Below are positions 51,841 to 63,230 of a DNA stretch of 64,000 bases, one piece after another. The stretch is taken from assembly GCA_018292915.2 (NCBI GenBank), contig JACVVK020000198.1, forward strand, positions 650,501 to 714,500, in the 5' to 3' direction. The notes under the pieces were generated by a model. It saw nothing but the letters and a program-made list of their open reading frames with translations, was not told the DNA's origin and ran no database searches. This DNA is from Batillaria attramentaria (lineage: Eukaryota > Mollusca > Gastropoda > Batillariidae). Within the stretch, counting starts at the first letter, position 1. Every line of letters starts with the position of its first letter. Both the position numbers and the translations under genes were made by a program.

Positions 51841-54831
51841 TTATCCATTATAATGTCTCATTCGGTTTTGCAGGTCCTCAAATCTCCTTTGCTGCCATCT
51901 GATCATGTCAGCGACCTGACCGTCGCGCCGTGTCTGGAAACTATCTACCCAATGAAGTTGATAGCTGTGCCTTCTCTCCATGCTTTCTCTGTCATTGTCG
52001 AATCTTTGCCTCGCCCGTTCTCTCTGTTCGGTAAATATTCTCTGCGCTGCTTCAAGTTCTTGTCTTTTCTCCTCTCTGAAGAACTGCATCACTTGCTGGT
52101 GCCTGCTAACAAGTTTTTCAGTACAGTCTTTCCACATTTCGTCTCTTGCCTGCAACTCTAACTCGGATCGCCTTTCAAGAATCTGTCTCTGCCGTTGTAG
52201 TTCATCGGTAACGGAACCTGGCTCAGACTCATGCCTGCTCTCTGCCTTTAACAGGTCATCTTTTGATTGCTCCTTCACTGCGAGTAGTTGTTTATCAAAG
52301 TGAAATTTTAGATTTCGTTCCTGTTCTTTCCTGTCATCTTCCAGTTTCCGAAGTTCCAGATCAAACTGGTTCTGTATCCTGGTCCTTTCTTCCATCCTTG
52401 CATTTTCAACAGACTGCATTTGAGAGGCATGTTCTTGGCTCATTATTTCCAGCTTTGCTTCCTTTTCATGTAAACGTCCTTCATAGTCTGCTTGCATCTT
52501 GCCCATCTGTCTTTGCATTTCTTCCTGTACCACACGTATGTGATCTTGATGGTCCCTCTCTACTAGTCGTTCCTTCTCCACTAAGGTTTGTATCTGACAT
52601 GTGAGATTTTGATACATGTCGTCTCTCTGTCTTTGCAGAGACTGTAGTTTGCTCTCATGCAGACCCACCAGTCTTTCTCGTTCTTGCCGAAACTCTTCGT
52701 CCATGCACCTTTTCTTTTCTTGTCCGTCCCTTTGTATCTCTGCTTTCTCTTGGTTCAAAGCAATTTCCTTAGCTTGCATTTGACTTTCATGGTCACTTTC
52801 ATGGTCAGTTTGCATGTTTTCGATTGCATTTTGCATTTCTTTGATTTTTCTCGTGTACTCTTTGATGAGTCGTTCACATTCTTCTTCCTTTTCTCTTTTG
52901 AACCAGAGAATTTTCTCTGCATGTAATTTCACCAGTTTGTCGTTTTCAGCGCTGAGTGTTTGCATGTGGCTTTCATGAATACTTTGCTCATTCTGAAGTT
53001 CCTCCTTTAGAGAGAGGATCTGTTTTTCACACGTTTCCTGGTACGATTCACTGTCAAATTTGGCCTTTTCTTTTGTTTGTCGAATTATATCTTCGTATAT
53101 TTTCTGCTGCTCATCGTTTGTTTTCTTCAGTAAATCCTGACTAACCTTATGTTCCTCAGCCAAATGAAGAACTTCGCGTTCTCTTTCGATTTTCAATGAC
53201 TCTTTCTCTTCCTTTAGAATTTTCTGCAAATCCTGAATTCGTTGTTGAAGTATCTGAAGTTCAATGTTATGACTCTCCTGTCTCCTAGCGTTCTCCTCTT
53301 TCAATACTTGCAGCGTATGTTCCCGGCTCTTTCGCAGGTTTTCGTTTTCTTCTCTGAGAGACGATATCATCTGTGCGTTTTGTCTGTGAAGTTTCTCCGC
53401 CTCGGTTTTTAAGTTTTTCATTTGGCTTTCGTAGTAAGAACGCAACGCGTCCTGTTGTTTTTTCATAATCTGTACACGTTGGTCACAGTTAGTCTGAACT
53501 TTTTTGCAGTCTTCTCTCATTGATTGAAGCTGGTCGGCATGTTGTTTCTTCATCATACTTCTCTCTTCTTCCATAGCATTTGCCATTTTCTGGAGAAGAT
53601 CTTCATTTTCGTTTCCTGCAGTTTCAAGCTGTTTTCTCATTGCTAGCATGTCCTCATCGTAACGACTGCTCATTTCCTGTATCTTCTCCATCAGCTTTTG
53701 TTTACTTGCGGCACCATGATCCTTGTCCGATTTCCGTTGTCGGAGATGTTCTTCTTTGTTTGACTCCATTTCGTGTTCAAATCGTTCTCTCAACTTTTCA
53801 TTCTCACGTTTCAGCATTTCTTTCTGAATTTCACACTCCACCAAGAGTCTTTGTGTCTCCCTTTGAGATGCTGCTTTTATCTCTTGAACCTGTTCCGCGT
53901 GGCACTTCTGGTACCGAAGCAACTCCCCGCTGTGTTGGCGGACCAGGTCCGTAGTGGTTTTCTGCAGACAAACTAATTCGTCCTCATATTCTTCTCTTAT
54001 CATGCGGGTCTTTTCCTCCTGGTTCCTTAGCAGGTTATCTCTCTCTTTTGCAAGCTGTTTGATCTGAATTTCTAAACATGCTTCCTTTCTTTCAGATTCT
54101 TCTTTCAGACGCAGCAACTGGTCTTCCAGGTTCCGCTGAATTTGGTCAGCGTCCTTTTTCATCGCTTCTTTCTCTCTCATGTGCAGGTGTTGTGCCACCT
54201 GCTTGTCTTGTTCAAATGTACCTAGAATGACTTGCATATCATTTTCCTGTTCCTTTCGTATTTTTTCTTTCTCTTCTGTTTTTTCTTGTCTGGCGGTCTG
54301 CAGCAGAGCGTTGTACTCTCTATGCCTTTCTTCCAGTTCTTCCGTCAGTGACTGCATCTGCTTCTCGTAGCATTCAGATTTTGATTTAAGCTCTTCTTTC
54401 ATTTCCTTTTGAGTACACTGGAGCTGAATTCTGTGATGGCGTTGTAAAATTTGTAGCTCCTCTTTGTGTTCTCTCTTTAAAGACATTAACCTACTGTTCT
54501 GTACTTGCTGGTTCCTCTCTGTCTCAGCGGCTAAATAGTCGTAAAACTCTCTCATAGACATGTCATGTCTCGAGCGTTCAGCGGACAGACTGTCTCTCAA
54601 CGTGTCGTTTTCCTGTTGTAAGTTCCCCGTGATATCTTCCAGTTTCTGGATTAGAGATTCATTCCGGTGTCGGTCCCGTTGGTACTGGTCGTGAAAATGT
54701 GCTCGTTGGCGCCTGAGCTTTCCTTCGAACTCCGCTCTATCCCTTTCTTGTTTTTCTTGACTGCGTAATGCGGTTTCTTGGTAATGACGAATTTGATCAC
54801 GAAGATCAGCTTTTGATACACCGTTGCCCAT
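51841..54831 (-). CDS. Large myristoylation-type coiled-coil protein (cluster member 5)
   Basis: From ATG at 54831 the frame gives 996 residues beginning MGNGVSK, a textbook N-myristoylation start (Gly2, Ser6, Lys7). An in-frame ATG five codons earlier (MACLK, 54846) would bury it. I prefer the inner start because AAAATGGGCAAC is shared with the gene at 60883-62967. A 3' acceptor (aatatttctttcag) ends at 54872. Nearly the entire chain is charged coiled coil (DLRDQIRHYQETALRSQEKQ; EEHKVSQDLLKKTNDEQQK; HASQMQSVENARMEERTRIQ). Diverged ~22-residue units with the Q-x-Q and ERxRxQ pattern recur near the C-terminus. The end is WVDSFQTRRDGQVADM and FEDLQNRMRHYNG. A membrane-anchored rod or scaffold is a reasonable inference; no enzyme domain is seen. 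Confidence 0.88.
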   Translation of the reverse strand: MGNGVSKADLRDQIRHYQETALRSQEKQERDRAEFEGKLRRQRAHFHDQYQRDRHRNESLIQKLEDITGNLQQENDTLRDSLSAERSRHDMSMREFYDYLAAETERNQQVQNSRLMSLKREHKEELQILQRHHRIQLQCTQKEMKEELKSKSECYEKQMQSLTEELEERHREYNALLQTARQEKTEEKEKIRKEQENDMQVILGTFEQDKQVAQHLHMREKEAMKKDADQIQRNLEDQLLRLKEESERKEACLEIQIKQLAKERDNLLRNQEEKTRMIREEYEDELVCLQKTTTDLVRQHSGELLRYQKCHAEQVQEIKAASQRETQRLLVECEIQKEMLKRENEKLRERFEHEMESNKEEHLRQRKSDKDHGAASKQKLMEKIQEMSSRYDEDMLAMRKQLETAGNENEDLLQKMANAMEEERSMMKKQHADQLQSMREDCKKVQTNCDQRVQIMKKQQDALRSYYESQMKNLKTEAEKLHRQNAQMISSLREENENLRKSREHTLQVLKEENARRQESHNIELQILQQRIQDLQKILKEEKESLKIEREREVLHLAEEHKVSQDLLKKTNDEQQKIYEDIIRQTKEKAKFDSESYQETCEKQILSLKEELQNEQSIHESHMQTLSAENDKLVKLHAEKILWFKREKEEECERLIKEYTRKIKEMQNAIENMQTDHESDHESQMQAKEIALNQEKAEIQRDGQEKKRCMDEEFRQERERLVGLHESKLQSLQRQRDDMYQNLTCQIQTLVEKERLVERDHQDHIRVVQEEMQRQMGKMQADYEGRLHEKEAKLEIMSQEHASQMQSVENARMEERTRIQNQFDLELRKLEDDRKEQERNLKFHFDKQLLAVKEQSKDDLLKAESRHESEPGSVTDELQRQRQILERRSELELQARDEMWKDCTEKLVSRHQQVMQFFREEKRQELEAAQRIFTEQRERARQRFDNDRESMERRHSYQLHWVDSFQTRRDGQVADMIRWQQRRFEDLQNRMRHYNG

Positions 54832-54958
54832 TTTCAAGCACGCCATTTGGTGTTTAGGAAGAATCAGCTTCCTGAAAGAAATATTAATTAAAGGGTGTGA
54901 TTATGTCCTGCATGCGTATACATATATGTATATAAGATGTATTGCCTAACTGCTTTTG

Positions 54959-55085
54959 GGGAGCCTGGACAGTCGAGTGGTAAAGCGTTGGACTTTCAAT
55001 GCTCGGGTCGTGAGTTCGATCGATTCCCGGTAGATATTTGTGCTGGCCTTTTTCTCCTTGTCCCGTCTTAGTCAAACACAAACTT
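54959..55085 (+). mobile_element. tRNA-derived SINE, family A, head part
   Basis: It carries the family A head with 'gcgttggactttcaatgctc' and 'gggtcgtgagttcga', then 'tgtgctggcc'. It lies upstream of cluster member 5, possibly in its first intron. Confidence 0.78.
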
Positions 55086-55382
55086 CCGTAATCTATCTAA
55101 AACTTGTGTTGAAATTTTGAAGGAAAAAAAGTGCAGGTTTGCTCGTTTGTCTCATTGTTTGTTCGTCCTCTGTTCTGTATGATTTAGAAAATTGCAGCCT
55201 TACACAAACTTCCGTAACCCTAAATGTTTTACAGAAACAGCCGTTCAATCAGTAGGATTAAAGGAGCTCCACATCCTCCTAGTTTGTTTTTGATGTCTTA
55301 CTTCCCTCAGGCACATTTTTTCCCGAGAAATTCAAAAACAAATCAGTACGATTTAATCGAAGGCAACTATGTATCTAGTTTT
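55086..55382. other. Non-coding
   Basis: Two copies of 'cacaaacttccgtaa' occur (55078 and 55204). No gene seen. Confidence 0.4.
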
Positions 55383-55442
55383 TGGCTCACCTGTGTAACA
55401 AAGTGAGTCTATATAATAACCCTATGTCGTCTCTATTTGTGT

Positions 55443-55523
<81 letters not shown>

Positions 55524-56150
55524 GTACACTTTAACATTGGCATTTTCTCAGAATCTACAAACAGCGGAGGCACCAAACATGGCATGCTGACAACCATAGA
55601 CAACCATAAGACTTTTCAAATAATACCAGTTTGAATTATCTTGACTCAAAGTCAAGGTCACTAAAGCTGTCCCTTTGGAAATTGTACATTGGCATTGTCT
55701 CAGAATATACAAATACCAGAGGCTTTAAACTTTGCATGATGATAGACATTGATAAGATCTTTACAGATATACTTTATTCAATGACACTGGGTCAAGGTCA
55801 AGGCCATACAAGCTGTTTGTGAAAAACTTTGACGTTGGCATTTTCAACAAAAACTTTAAATTACATTGACGCAAGAACAAGGTAATTATTATTGTCTAGT
55901 GTCAATTTTAACATTACCGTTTACACAGAAACTACAAACACTAGAGGCATCAAATTTAGCATAATGATAGACATCGATAAGTGATCATTTGGATGACTGA
56001 CCAAAGGTCAAGGCCTGGGAAACTTGGGAAAATCAGGAACTACGAACACCAGAGACACCTTACTTGGCGTGATGATAGGTACTGATAGTGATAAGAGTTT
56101 TACAAATATACATGTACTCTTTTGAATGACCTCGACCCATCTCGCAGGTG
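55383..56150. repeat. Dispersed element of diverged ~150-bp internal repeats
   Basis: It starts 'ggctcacctgtgtaac' and ends 'ctcgcaggtgaggc', so its edges form a short inverted repeat (GGCTCACCTG / GCCTCACCTG). Inside, four to five units repeat 'tggcattttctcagaa', 'ctacaaa', 'agaggc', 'atgatagacat', 'gataag' and 'caaggtcaagg'. A (TG)n tract sits at 55439-55512. Repeats of this look are frequent in mollusc genomes. A diverged inverted copy lies at 20110-20430. Confidence 0.62.
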
Positions 56151-58320
56151 AGGCAAGGGGGCTTTTGCCGCTCTAGTTGCTCTTATGTTTCAGGTCATGA
56201 TTTCAAAGTTGAATTCATCTGATGGACTCTTTACTCTCTTTACTGATACTGATTGTTGTCGTCACAATACGCCTATTGCTGTCATTCATCCACACACCAG
56301 ATTTTCCAAAAGACAAGCAAATGTTCACATTCAATGTTTTATTTTATTTAACTCACACAAAAGCGACAGAAAAAGCATTCGGTTGTGAAATCAAGAATAC
56401 ACGCTAAAAAGCAAGCGCTTCACTGATGAATAAATTTCATAATCTGGTACAGTAGTAGTACAGGTGATTTACATGGCGTTGGCTATATGTTTCCGCCCCC
56501 CCCCCCCCCCCGAGTATATTACCATCATTGCAACTTTTTACTTATGTAATGAACGGTACGGGGTTTTTTGTTTTTTTTTACATTTGGTACAAAGTCGACT
56601 GGTCTACCCAGAAAGGATTTTGCTCTGACCTCGTAATTCCGAGAAATTCAATTCAATTCAATTCAAACTACTTTTTTGTGTCCATTAAGAACAAATTTGT
56701 TTTTGTTCAGGGGCAATAATAAATAAAATAAAGGGTTAATATTTAAAGGCAGCTTCACTATGTATAACTAATATAATACGAGCAAACTAAAACTGATAAG
56801 AAAGGACACAATGCATAAAAATTTAAGAAATTTAAGAAACACAATACCTTTTACGACCTTGTCTATGCCAAAGTTACAGTTTACAAACAGTTACTACAGC
56901 CAGTCTTTACGTATGCCGATTCAATGTGTGATTTCCGTGAAAAGAAATGGGTGCGTATTGTTTGAAACAGCCCCCCCCCCCCCCCCCCCCCCCCCCCCAC
57001 CATCCTGCCCCCCTTGCCAGAACATATATTTAATCATATCAAAGAACGAAGACCGACCAAAATAGGAGAAAATTCATACACAGCGAGAAAGAAAAACACC
57101 ACATTTTGTACGTCTCTGCGCGTAAATTTTGCGCATTAATATTCATGACTTTGATATAGATACAGCCAGATTAGATCTAATGCGGCAAGCGACAGAAACG
57201 GCACAAAAAGTAATATGTCTAAATATATTTAGGGATAGGTTTACGGTTACAGAGATAGTTGGGGTTAGGGTTAGTGTGAGATGTAGTGTTCGGGTTCAGT
57301 GTTAGGGTTCATTGTATCGGTGCAATTACAATGTCGAGCTGACGACTGTAGTGCATTCACACGAGGTGCAAATGGACCTAGAGAGTAAATATGAACCAGC
57401 GGGTAGTTTGCCGAAACATCACCCGACGCGTTTGTTGTGGCTGCTGTATCGGCTGTTCCGTCACTTTTTCACTCCCTCCGGAAATCTCCGAATGTTTTGA
57501 CGTCCGGCGATCTCTTAGCGGATACGGAAATGGTTTCTTATGGGCTGCTCACGAATGTGCATATGTTTGCACAAGAAGACTTTCTGCCTGCCTGCCTGAG
57601 TCGCGTATCTTCTTTGCACAGCAACTACAACAAATACGCACCTACTTCAGTTTATTATTATTATTATTATTTAAACCTTTTCACTGGACAAGGACATACT
57701 AAAATCAGTGAAGTACAATACTTTCATGAAGATAGGGTGGGTGGGTGTTTGGGGGTTTAACGTCCTTTTCCACCACATAGTCATGAAGATAGAGGCGGCG
57801 GTATCGCACCTCGAAAAAGAACAGTACAATGCATCGGATCAGCAAATAGAGCAGTTACGATAGTAAATCAAAATGGATGCGGTCAACTCTCGCTTCAAAA
57901 GTTACAAAGTCTCAAATAAAGATATTGATTAAAAAAAAAATTAAAAACACGGAACACATTGAACACTCCTTACATAATGCTACTGAAAAATTACACATCT
58001 GTCACCATCATAAGTTATCCACGTAGCACGTAACGTTTATAGTACATGATTCTCACTGAATATGTACACTGGTAAGTTTATAGTATAAAGTGTTCGGTCT
58101 CCACAGTGTTTCGGGAATATTTATGAAAGCTGTGAGTTTGCGAATATTTACTGGAAATTATTATGAAGATCGAACGACTGAACATCAGCGTCAACTTTCG
58201 AGCGTACTGACTACAATGCTGCATTTGCGAAAAGAAAAATGAAAAGTTGGGCGACTGTACACGTGCTAAAGCCAACGCAAACAAATGTAATTTTGGGCCA
58301 ATAGCGATGGAAGAACGGCT
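56151..58320. other. Intergenic with C-runs, a telomere-like patch and a SINE tail
   Basis: C runs lie at 56496-56511 and 56971-56998. A degenerate TTAGGG-like patch (about 57225-57310, 'gggttagggttag') has only two exact units in a row. A family A SINE tail, inverted, is at 57735-57778. No supported gene. Confidence 0.5.
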
Positions 58321-58322
58321 AC

Positions 58323-58569
58323 TATAAATCAGCACTGCATCAACACCAGTTGAGGCAAATCAGCAAGAATTTCTACAAAAATGAAAGATACCCTAACTGA
58401 AGAAAGGAGATTTGAAGCCTTCAGTGAAGACAGACAACAGTTCCGAGACCTTAAAAAAACCAACAACAAAAAACTGATCTATTTCAGACAGGAGAAGCTT
58501 CCAAGGCGAAAGCAGCACACGCCATGGAAAACAGATACGCAGACCATGAAACCCAAGTGTGGGAACTGA
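58323..58569 (+). other. Possible small TATA-driven gene, weak
   Basis: A TATA-like box (ctataaat, 58323-58330) is followed after ~50 bases by an ATG at 58381 and a 62-codon charged frame (MKDTLTEERRFEAFSEDRQQ). The residues match no family I know. It could be chance. Confidence 0.2.
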
Positions 58570-60882
58570 GGACTGAATGTATGTGGGAAACGTGGCCATT
58601 GGAAACTAAACGCTTTCAACTATTATTTGTGAATAGGTTACAGCGCTATATAATTAGCTGTTACACTATATGACTTGTTGAATACCGACGAACATTTACT
58701 CCATGACGCAGATCCGTCCCTGAGCTTTTGAGAGTCGGTATTCAACCAAGTTATGTGGTGCAATGGCTGATCATTCTTTTTTCTCCCATTTATAGTGCAT
58801 TTTGAGGTGCATTTTGAGCATTTACTCCTCTAAAAGCTGAAAGCAGCGCATAGCAAACGCTCTGGAGTGGTCAGGAGATCAGGACTCGACAGAGTAAAGT
58901 ACGCTTTTTATGTTAGCAATACAATGTCAGTTCACTCAAAAACTCATACCCAAACAAAAACACACAAGTTCTAAACTTCGGCTGAAGACTCAAACAACAA
59001 TGCTAACACTTTGAAGAAAATTGAAATTTGCAAAGTCAATGCGAAACCGAAACATGCACAGCTCTGTACACGTTCTACGGTGAGCATCACAGAGTGATCT
59101 AGCGGCCGGGTCTTAGCTGCGAGTCTTGCATAAAATTATTACAACGCACCAACATTACTCATAAGCGTTATCATGACAGCTTTATCTAATCTCGAAACGG
59201 CGGATAGCATACGACTGCAGTGACCAGACTCGCTTTAGCTTTATGTCACAGGTTTTGGGTTTGATAGCGTTAAAAATGCCTTTGATTTGACAATGCTCGT
59301 TAGGTAAAGTCGAATGTCGTTTGAACTTCAACAGCGGCCACCGTCAGTGAAGTCGGCGAAGTATCCCACACAATATAACCGGTAAGAGGGCACCTGTGAG
59401 TGAACTTTAGAGACTATTTATTCATTTAATGACGAACGCGGATTAACGCCCTTTTCCACCATATACTAATATTATAATAATATAGGGTAATATCAAAGAC
59501 GAGGCAACGATGAGAAAGCCAACCGGAATGACGAACACATTAGAAAACAAATACAAAAGAAAAGCATCTGCCTCATGTTGTTGCCGCTGTTTAAGCAGTT
59601 CCAACAAGAAGGATCAATCAAGACCAACTGTACATTCAAGAACGTGTGAAAGAATGATTTGATGCTATTTACAGATCACTCGGCGGCAAATACATAACGT
59701 TTCTAAGCAATGACACCATGCGTAAACAGGCCAAATCATGATGAAAGCGACATTTGCGAAGTGCAAAGGAAGGTAGATGCTGAACATTATTAAACATGAA
59801 AACAATATATTTTTGTATGGGGTCTACAGTTTTCAAATGTACAAGAAACAGTTTGCAAAAACACCAAAATATGTGATGGGTCGCAAAACAAATGTATTAT
59901 CAATACTTCCCGTCTATTTCCGGAAGGCATGCATATTGATATACATTTAGAACAGCGAACAGCGTAAATCGACATAGTAAGGAATTTTTTTTTAATTGTA
60001 AGGAATATTTTTAAAAAAAACCTATTTGTACAATCTCCACCGATATGATAGAAGAAAAAATAATATACAGCTCCATGTCAAATATTGTTAGAAACAAATA
60101 ATAAATTTAGAAAAATTGATATGGACAGTTCATTTTGATACAGAGACATGGTAAAAGTAAACCAGATTACAAGAAACTAAAAAGCGTTTTATACATATCC
60201 CTAGTAGGTATTGTTTTGAAAGTTCATTTATCTTTTTCATTTTTCAAAACCCGAATCAACAGCCCAACCACCACCACCGCCACCACCATCACTACACTCG
60301 CAGCACCCACCACACTCAATCCTGCCATAAGCACAACTCAAATAAATAAAACAAACACGGTCGCACCGTTAAAAGTCTGGATAACAACAGTTTCAATGTC
60401 CTTGTTTTGAAAATACGTTTGGTTCTCTAGGGTCGTGATAGGGTGGAAGAGAAATCAAACTCATCATTTCAATGACAGCATTAAGGGAAGTGCACTCCTC
60501 AATCCTACGTTACGATTTACAAATAACTGTCTGGGTGTGTATATTTTCTGATTCATTTTTGTCCGTTTTATAAGCGGAATCCGTATTTCTTATTATAGGT
60601 GAACGTCTTTGTCATTTTCCATGTTTGTATATTCTCATACTGTGCACGGTTAAGCCTAATCTCTGCATCATCAAAAAGCGTTATTTCTGTTTTGAAATTC
60701 TCCGCACATTTCATAAAAGTTTTCTGAGAGGGTATCCAGATAGTGTCGGTTTTCATGTGTCGCCGTACTCGCCTTCCCCTCTGTCATTAACGAAACCTAA
60801 CAACTGACCTTATTTTCTTGCAATTTTCATCAGCAGTCTGTATTGAGACAATATTTTTTCGCGCAAACCTTTAAGGAGAAAT
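58570..60882. other. Intergenic, AT-rich
   Basis: Includes an inverted family A SINE remnant near 59430-59530 ('aacgcccttttccacca'). A Thr-rich frame near 60250-60400 is low complexity. No supported gene. Confidence 0.5.
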
Positions 60883-62967
60883 TTACTGGCCACTAAGAGG
60901 CATATCATATGGACTTGAAGAATCTTGATTTCCATGCCCGCTCTCCTCCAGAAAAGCTTGGTAACCCGGCGAAGGGCGATAATCCTGCAACTCGTGTGGT
61001 GGTGTGTCGCGGACGTAAGCATCCGGGCGTCCATCTGTTTGGCCTCCAGGTGACGTCTCCTTATCTGGTCCTCGGCGATCATTTTGTGACTCTCTTGGTG
61101 GCAATCGATCGTAACCATTTCCTGAACTTGATCGATTTTCAGCTTCAGGTCTGAAGTCTTCCTGACTTTCAGGTCTGTGCTCATCAGGCGATCGGTAATC
61201 TGTGCTACGGGCACCATAGGGTTCGGAGTAAGGCCTGCCTGCGTCGTGAGGGTCTTCTCGGCGGGGTGGATATTCTGTTTCTGGCGGTCGCATGGGTCCC
61301 TGGTCATGTGGATAATGTGACGGCTGAGAACCATATGACATGTGGGGAGGCATGCCATAGACGTCCGCACGACGATTAAACTCTGGGTCTCGTGTTGGCT
61401 GCCTGTCCACGTCATAGTAGGGGCCCTTGGAAGGGTTCGGCTGCTGCCCATAAGCTTGGTATCCCTGCTGATACATGTCTGCGCCTGGTCGCCATGCTGG
61501 CTGCATACCGCCATATTCCGACCCTTGTCTTCTCATGTACTCCTGGTCATAGCTTCTCATTCCAGGCCGATCGTACATGTCGGGCCCTTGGGGTCGTGTG
61601 GGATATCCATAGCCAGAAGCCCTGCCAAAACTTCGGTCTCTCTGGTCTTCTCCGTGTGGGCCACCAGTCAAAGCAGGAAAACGAGGTTCAGGTAAAGTGT
61701 GATAACCACCCCTCGAGTAGTCTCTCGGGTAGTCCCTTGGATACTGATGATACCCGATCATTTGTGGCTGCTGATGATATTGTAGCTGACGATCCTTCAT
61801 CATGTCTCTCTCCATAAAGGAACCAACCATATGGTCATGCCGTTTGTCGCGTTCACTTATCCACTCTAGCATCCGCTGTTCTCTTCTCTCCGTCGCATCC
61901 CTGTCCTTCCCTTTGTCATCCAGTATTCCTTGCAGGACAGTGTTAAATGTGTTTGTTGTCAACTGTTTATCTTGCATGTGTGTTTGCCATGTCAGCTGCA
62001 TTTGATCGCCGTGAAGTTTCATCATCTTCTCCATGTATTCTTTGCTTTGTTGAGTCTGAGCCTCAATTCTCCTCTCAAAGCTTTCGTCACTTTTTATCTT
62101 CTCATTCTTTAAAAATTCCTCCTGTTCTTTGTGCTGTGATCGCTCCCTCTCAGCATCCTCTTTCATAGACATGACTCGTTCTTCATTCTTCTTTTCCAAC
62201 CGTTCTCTTTCCTCTGTCATTGTGTTTACCGTATCGTCCAATTTTTTCTCCAGCATTTCCTTTACTTCTTCCTTGTTTTTGTCCATCCGCTGCTCTTTCG
62301 CCTTCATATCTCTCTCTGTTCTTTCCCTCTCATCTTGCATGGCCTTTTCCTTGTCGCTCAATGTTTTATCCATCCTACTCCTCTCCTTGTCCATTTCTCC
62401 TTTCAGGGTTTGAACTTGGCCTTCGTGCCGTTTTTCAATTTTATCTTTGTCATCTTTCATCATGTCCACTTGATGACTAAAGTTCTGCTCTAACCTGTTT
62501 ACCTGTTCTTCGTGGCTTTCTTTTTCTCTCTGAAGTACAGCTTCGTTGTGCTCCTGAATTCTTTCCATTTGTTTTTCTTTGTCGTGAAGTACTTCCTTCA
62601 TTGTCTCTTCCTGTCTTTCTCGCTCACGTTCCCTGTCTTCTTTCATCATCTCCATGTGTTTGTCGTGCCTTCTTTCCGCGTTTCTCCTTTCTTCAGCGTT
62701 GCGCTCCTCTCTGGACGCCATTTCCTGCATGAGAGACTTATACTGTTGTTTCATATCTGCCTGACTTGCTAGGAAAGTCTCCATGGTTGATTTCATCCAT
62801 TCTTGACTTTCCCCTTGGGCCCTCTGAGCTGCTTCTACTTGTCGTTTGAGATCCGCATAGCATTTCTCCATTATCTGTCTTCCTTCTCGCTCCCCTTTCG
62901 CCGCTGCTTCCGCTTCAGCTCTTTTAACTTGTTCCCGAGCAGCTTGCTTTGCACTTTCGTTGCCCAT
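60883..62967 (-). CDS. Myristoylation-type coiled coil with disordered Y/G/P/R tail (cluster member 6)
   Basis: From ATG at 62967 the frame encodes 694 residues, starting MGNESAK (Gly2, Ala6, Lys7). The open frame extends 49 codons further upstream, but a 3' acceptor (gacttcttttccag) ends at 63018, which puts that part in intron and 5' leader. Residues ~10-110 match the paralog at 41631 (EKCYADL, FLASQADMKQQY). Residues ~110-400 are coiled coil (MKEDAERERSQHKEQEEFLK, MLEKKLDDTVNTMTEERERL). From ~residue 425 the chain becomes a low-complexity tail of ~270 residues rich in Tyr, Gly, Pro, Arg, Gln and Asp (YHQYPRDYPRDYSRGGYHTL, ADMYQQGYQAYGQQ), like sequences that form condensates. It ends SSPYDMPLSGQ. 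A lipid-anchored scaffold is inferred; the function is unknown. Confidence 0.88.
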   Translation of the reverse strand: MGNESAKQAAREQVKRAEAEAAAKGEREGRQIMEKCYADLKRQVEAAQRAQGESQEWMKSTMETFLASQADMKQQYKSLMQEMASREERNAEERRNAERRHDKHMEMMKEDRERERERQEETMKEVLHDKEKQMERIQEHNEAVLQREKESHEEQVNRLEQNFSHQVDMMKDDKDKIEKRHEGQVQTLKGEMDKERSRMDKTLSDKEKAMQDERERTERDMKAKEQRMDKNKEEVKEMLEKKLDDTVNTMTEERERLEKKNEERVMSMKEDAERERSQHKEQEEFLKNEKIKSDESFERRIEAQTQQSKEYMEKMMKLHGDQMQLTWQTHMQDKQLTTNTFNTVLQGILDDKGKDRDATERREQRMLEWISERDKRHDHMVGSFMERDMMKDRQLQYHQQPQMIGYHQYPRDYPRDYSRGGYHTLPEPRFPALTGGPHGEDQRDRSFGRASGYGYPTRPQGPDMYDRPGMRSYDQEYMRRQGSEYGGMQPAWRPGADMYQQGYQAYGQQPNPSKGPYYDVDRQPTRDPEFNRRADVYGMPPHMSYGSQPSHYPHDQGPMRPPETEYPPRREDPHDAGRPYSEPYGARSTDYRSPDEHRPESQEDFRPEAENRSSSGNGYDRLPPRESQNDRRGPDKETSPGGQTDGRPDAYVRDTPPHELQDYRPSPGYQAFLEESGHGNQDSSSPYDMPLSGQ

Positions 62968-63191
62968 TTTGACAGAAGCGCACAGGAAACCAACGGTTTT
63001 GACCCTCGTCTGTGAATCTGGAAAAGAAGTCAAGTTCGACCTCTGCAGTTCTCGATTTGTCTTTTTTGTTTTAATACCAGTTTTTGATGTTTTCTTACTG
63101 TCTGTCTGTAACAAATTGTTAATATCGGGGTTTCTGATAGGCTGGTAAAGACGCGAAGCTGGAAAACCTGCTGCACATTGTATGAGGATTG

Positions 63192-63230
<39 letters not shown>

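Noticed and set aside
57225..57310. Interstitial telomere array
   Set aside because: Only two adjacent TTAGGG units with degenerate neighbours; too little to call.
61342..61817. Plus-strand frames of 117 and 141 codons
   Set aside because: Antisense shadows of the cluster gene at 60883-62967.
63015..63114. 49-codon N-terminal extension of the 60883 gene
   Set aside because: A polypyrimidine tract and AG acceptor at 63018 interrupt it, and MG starts are shared with paralogs.
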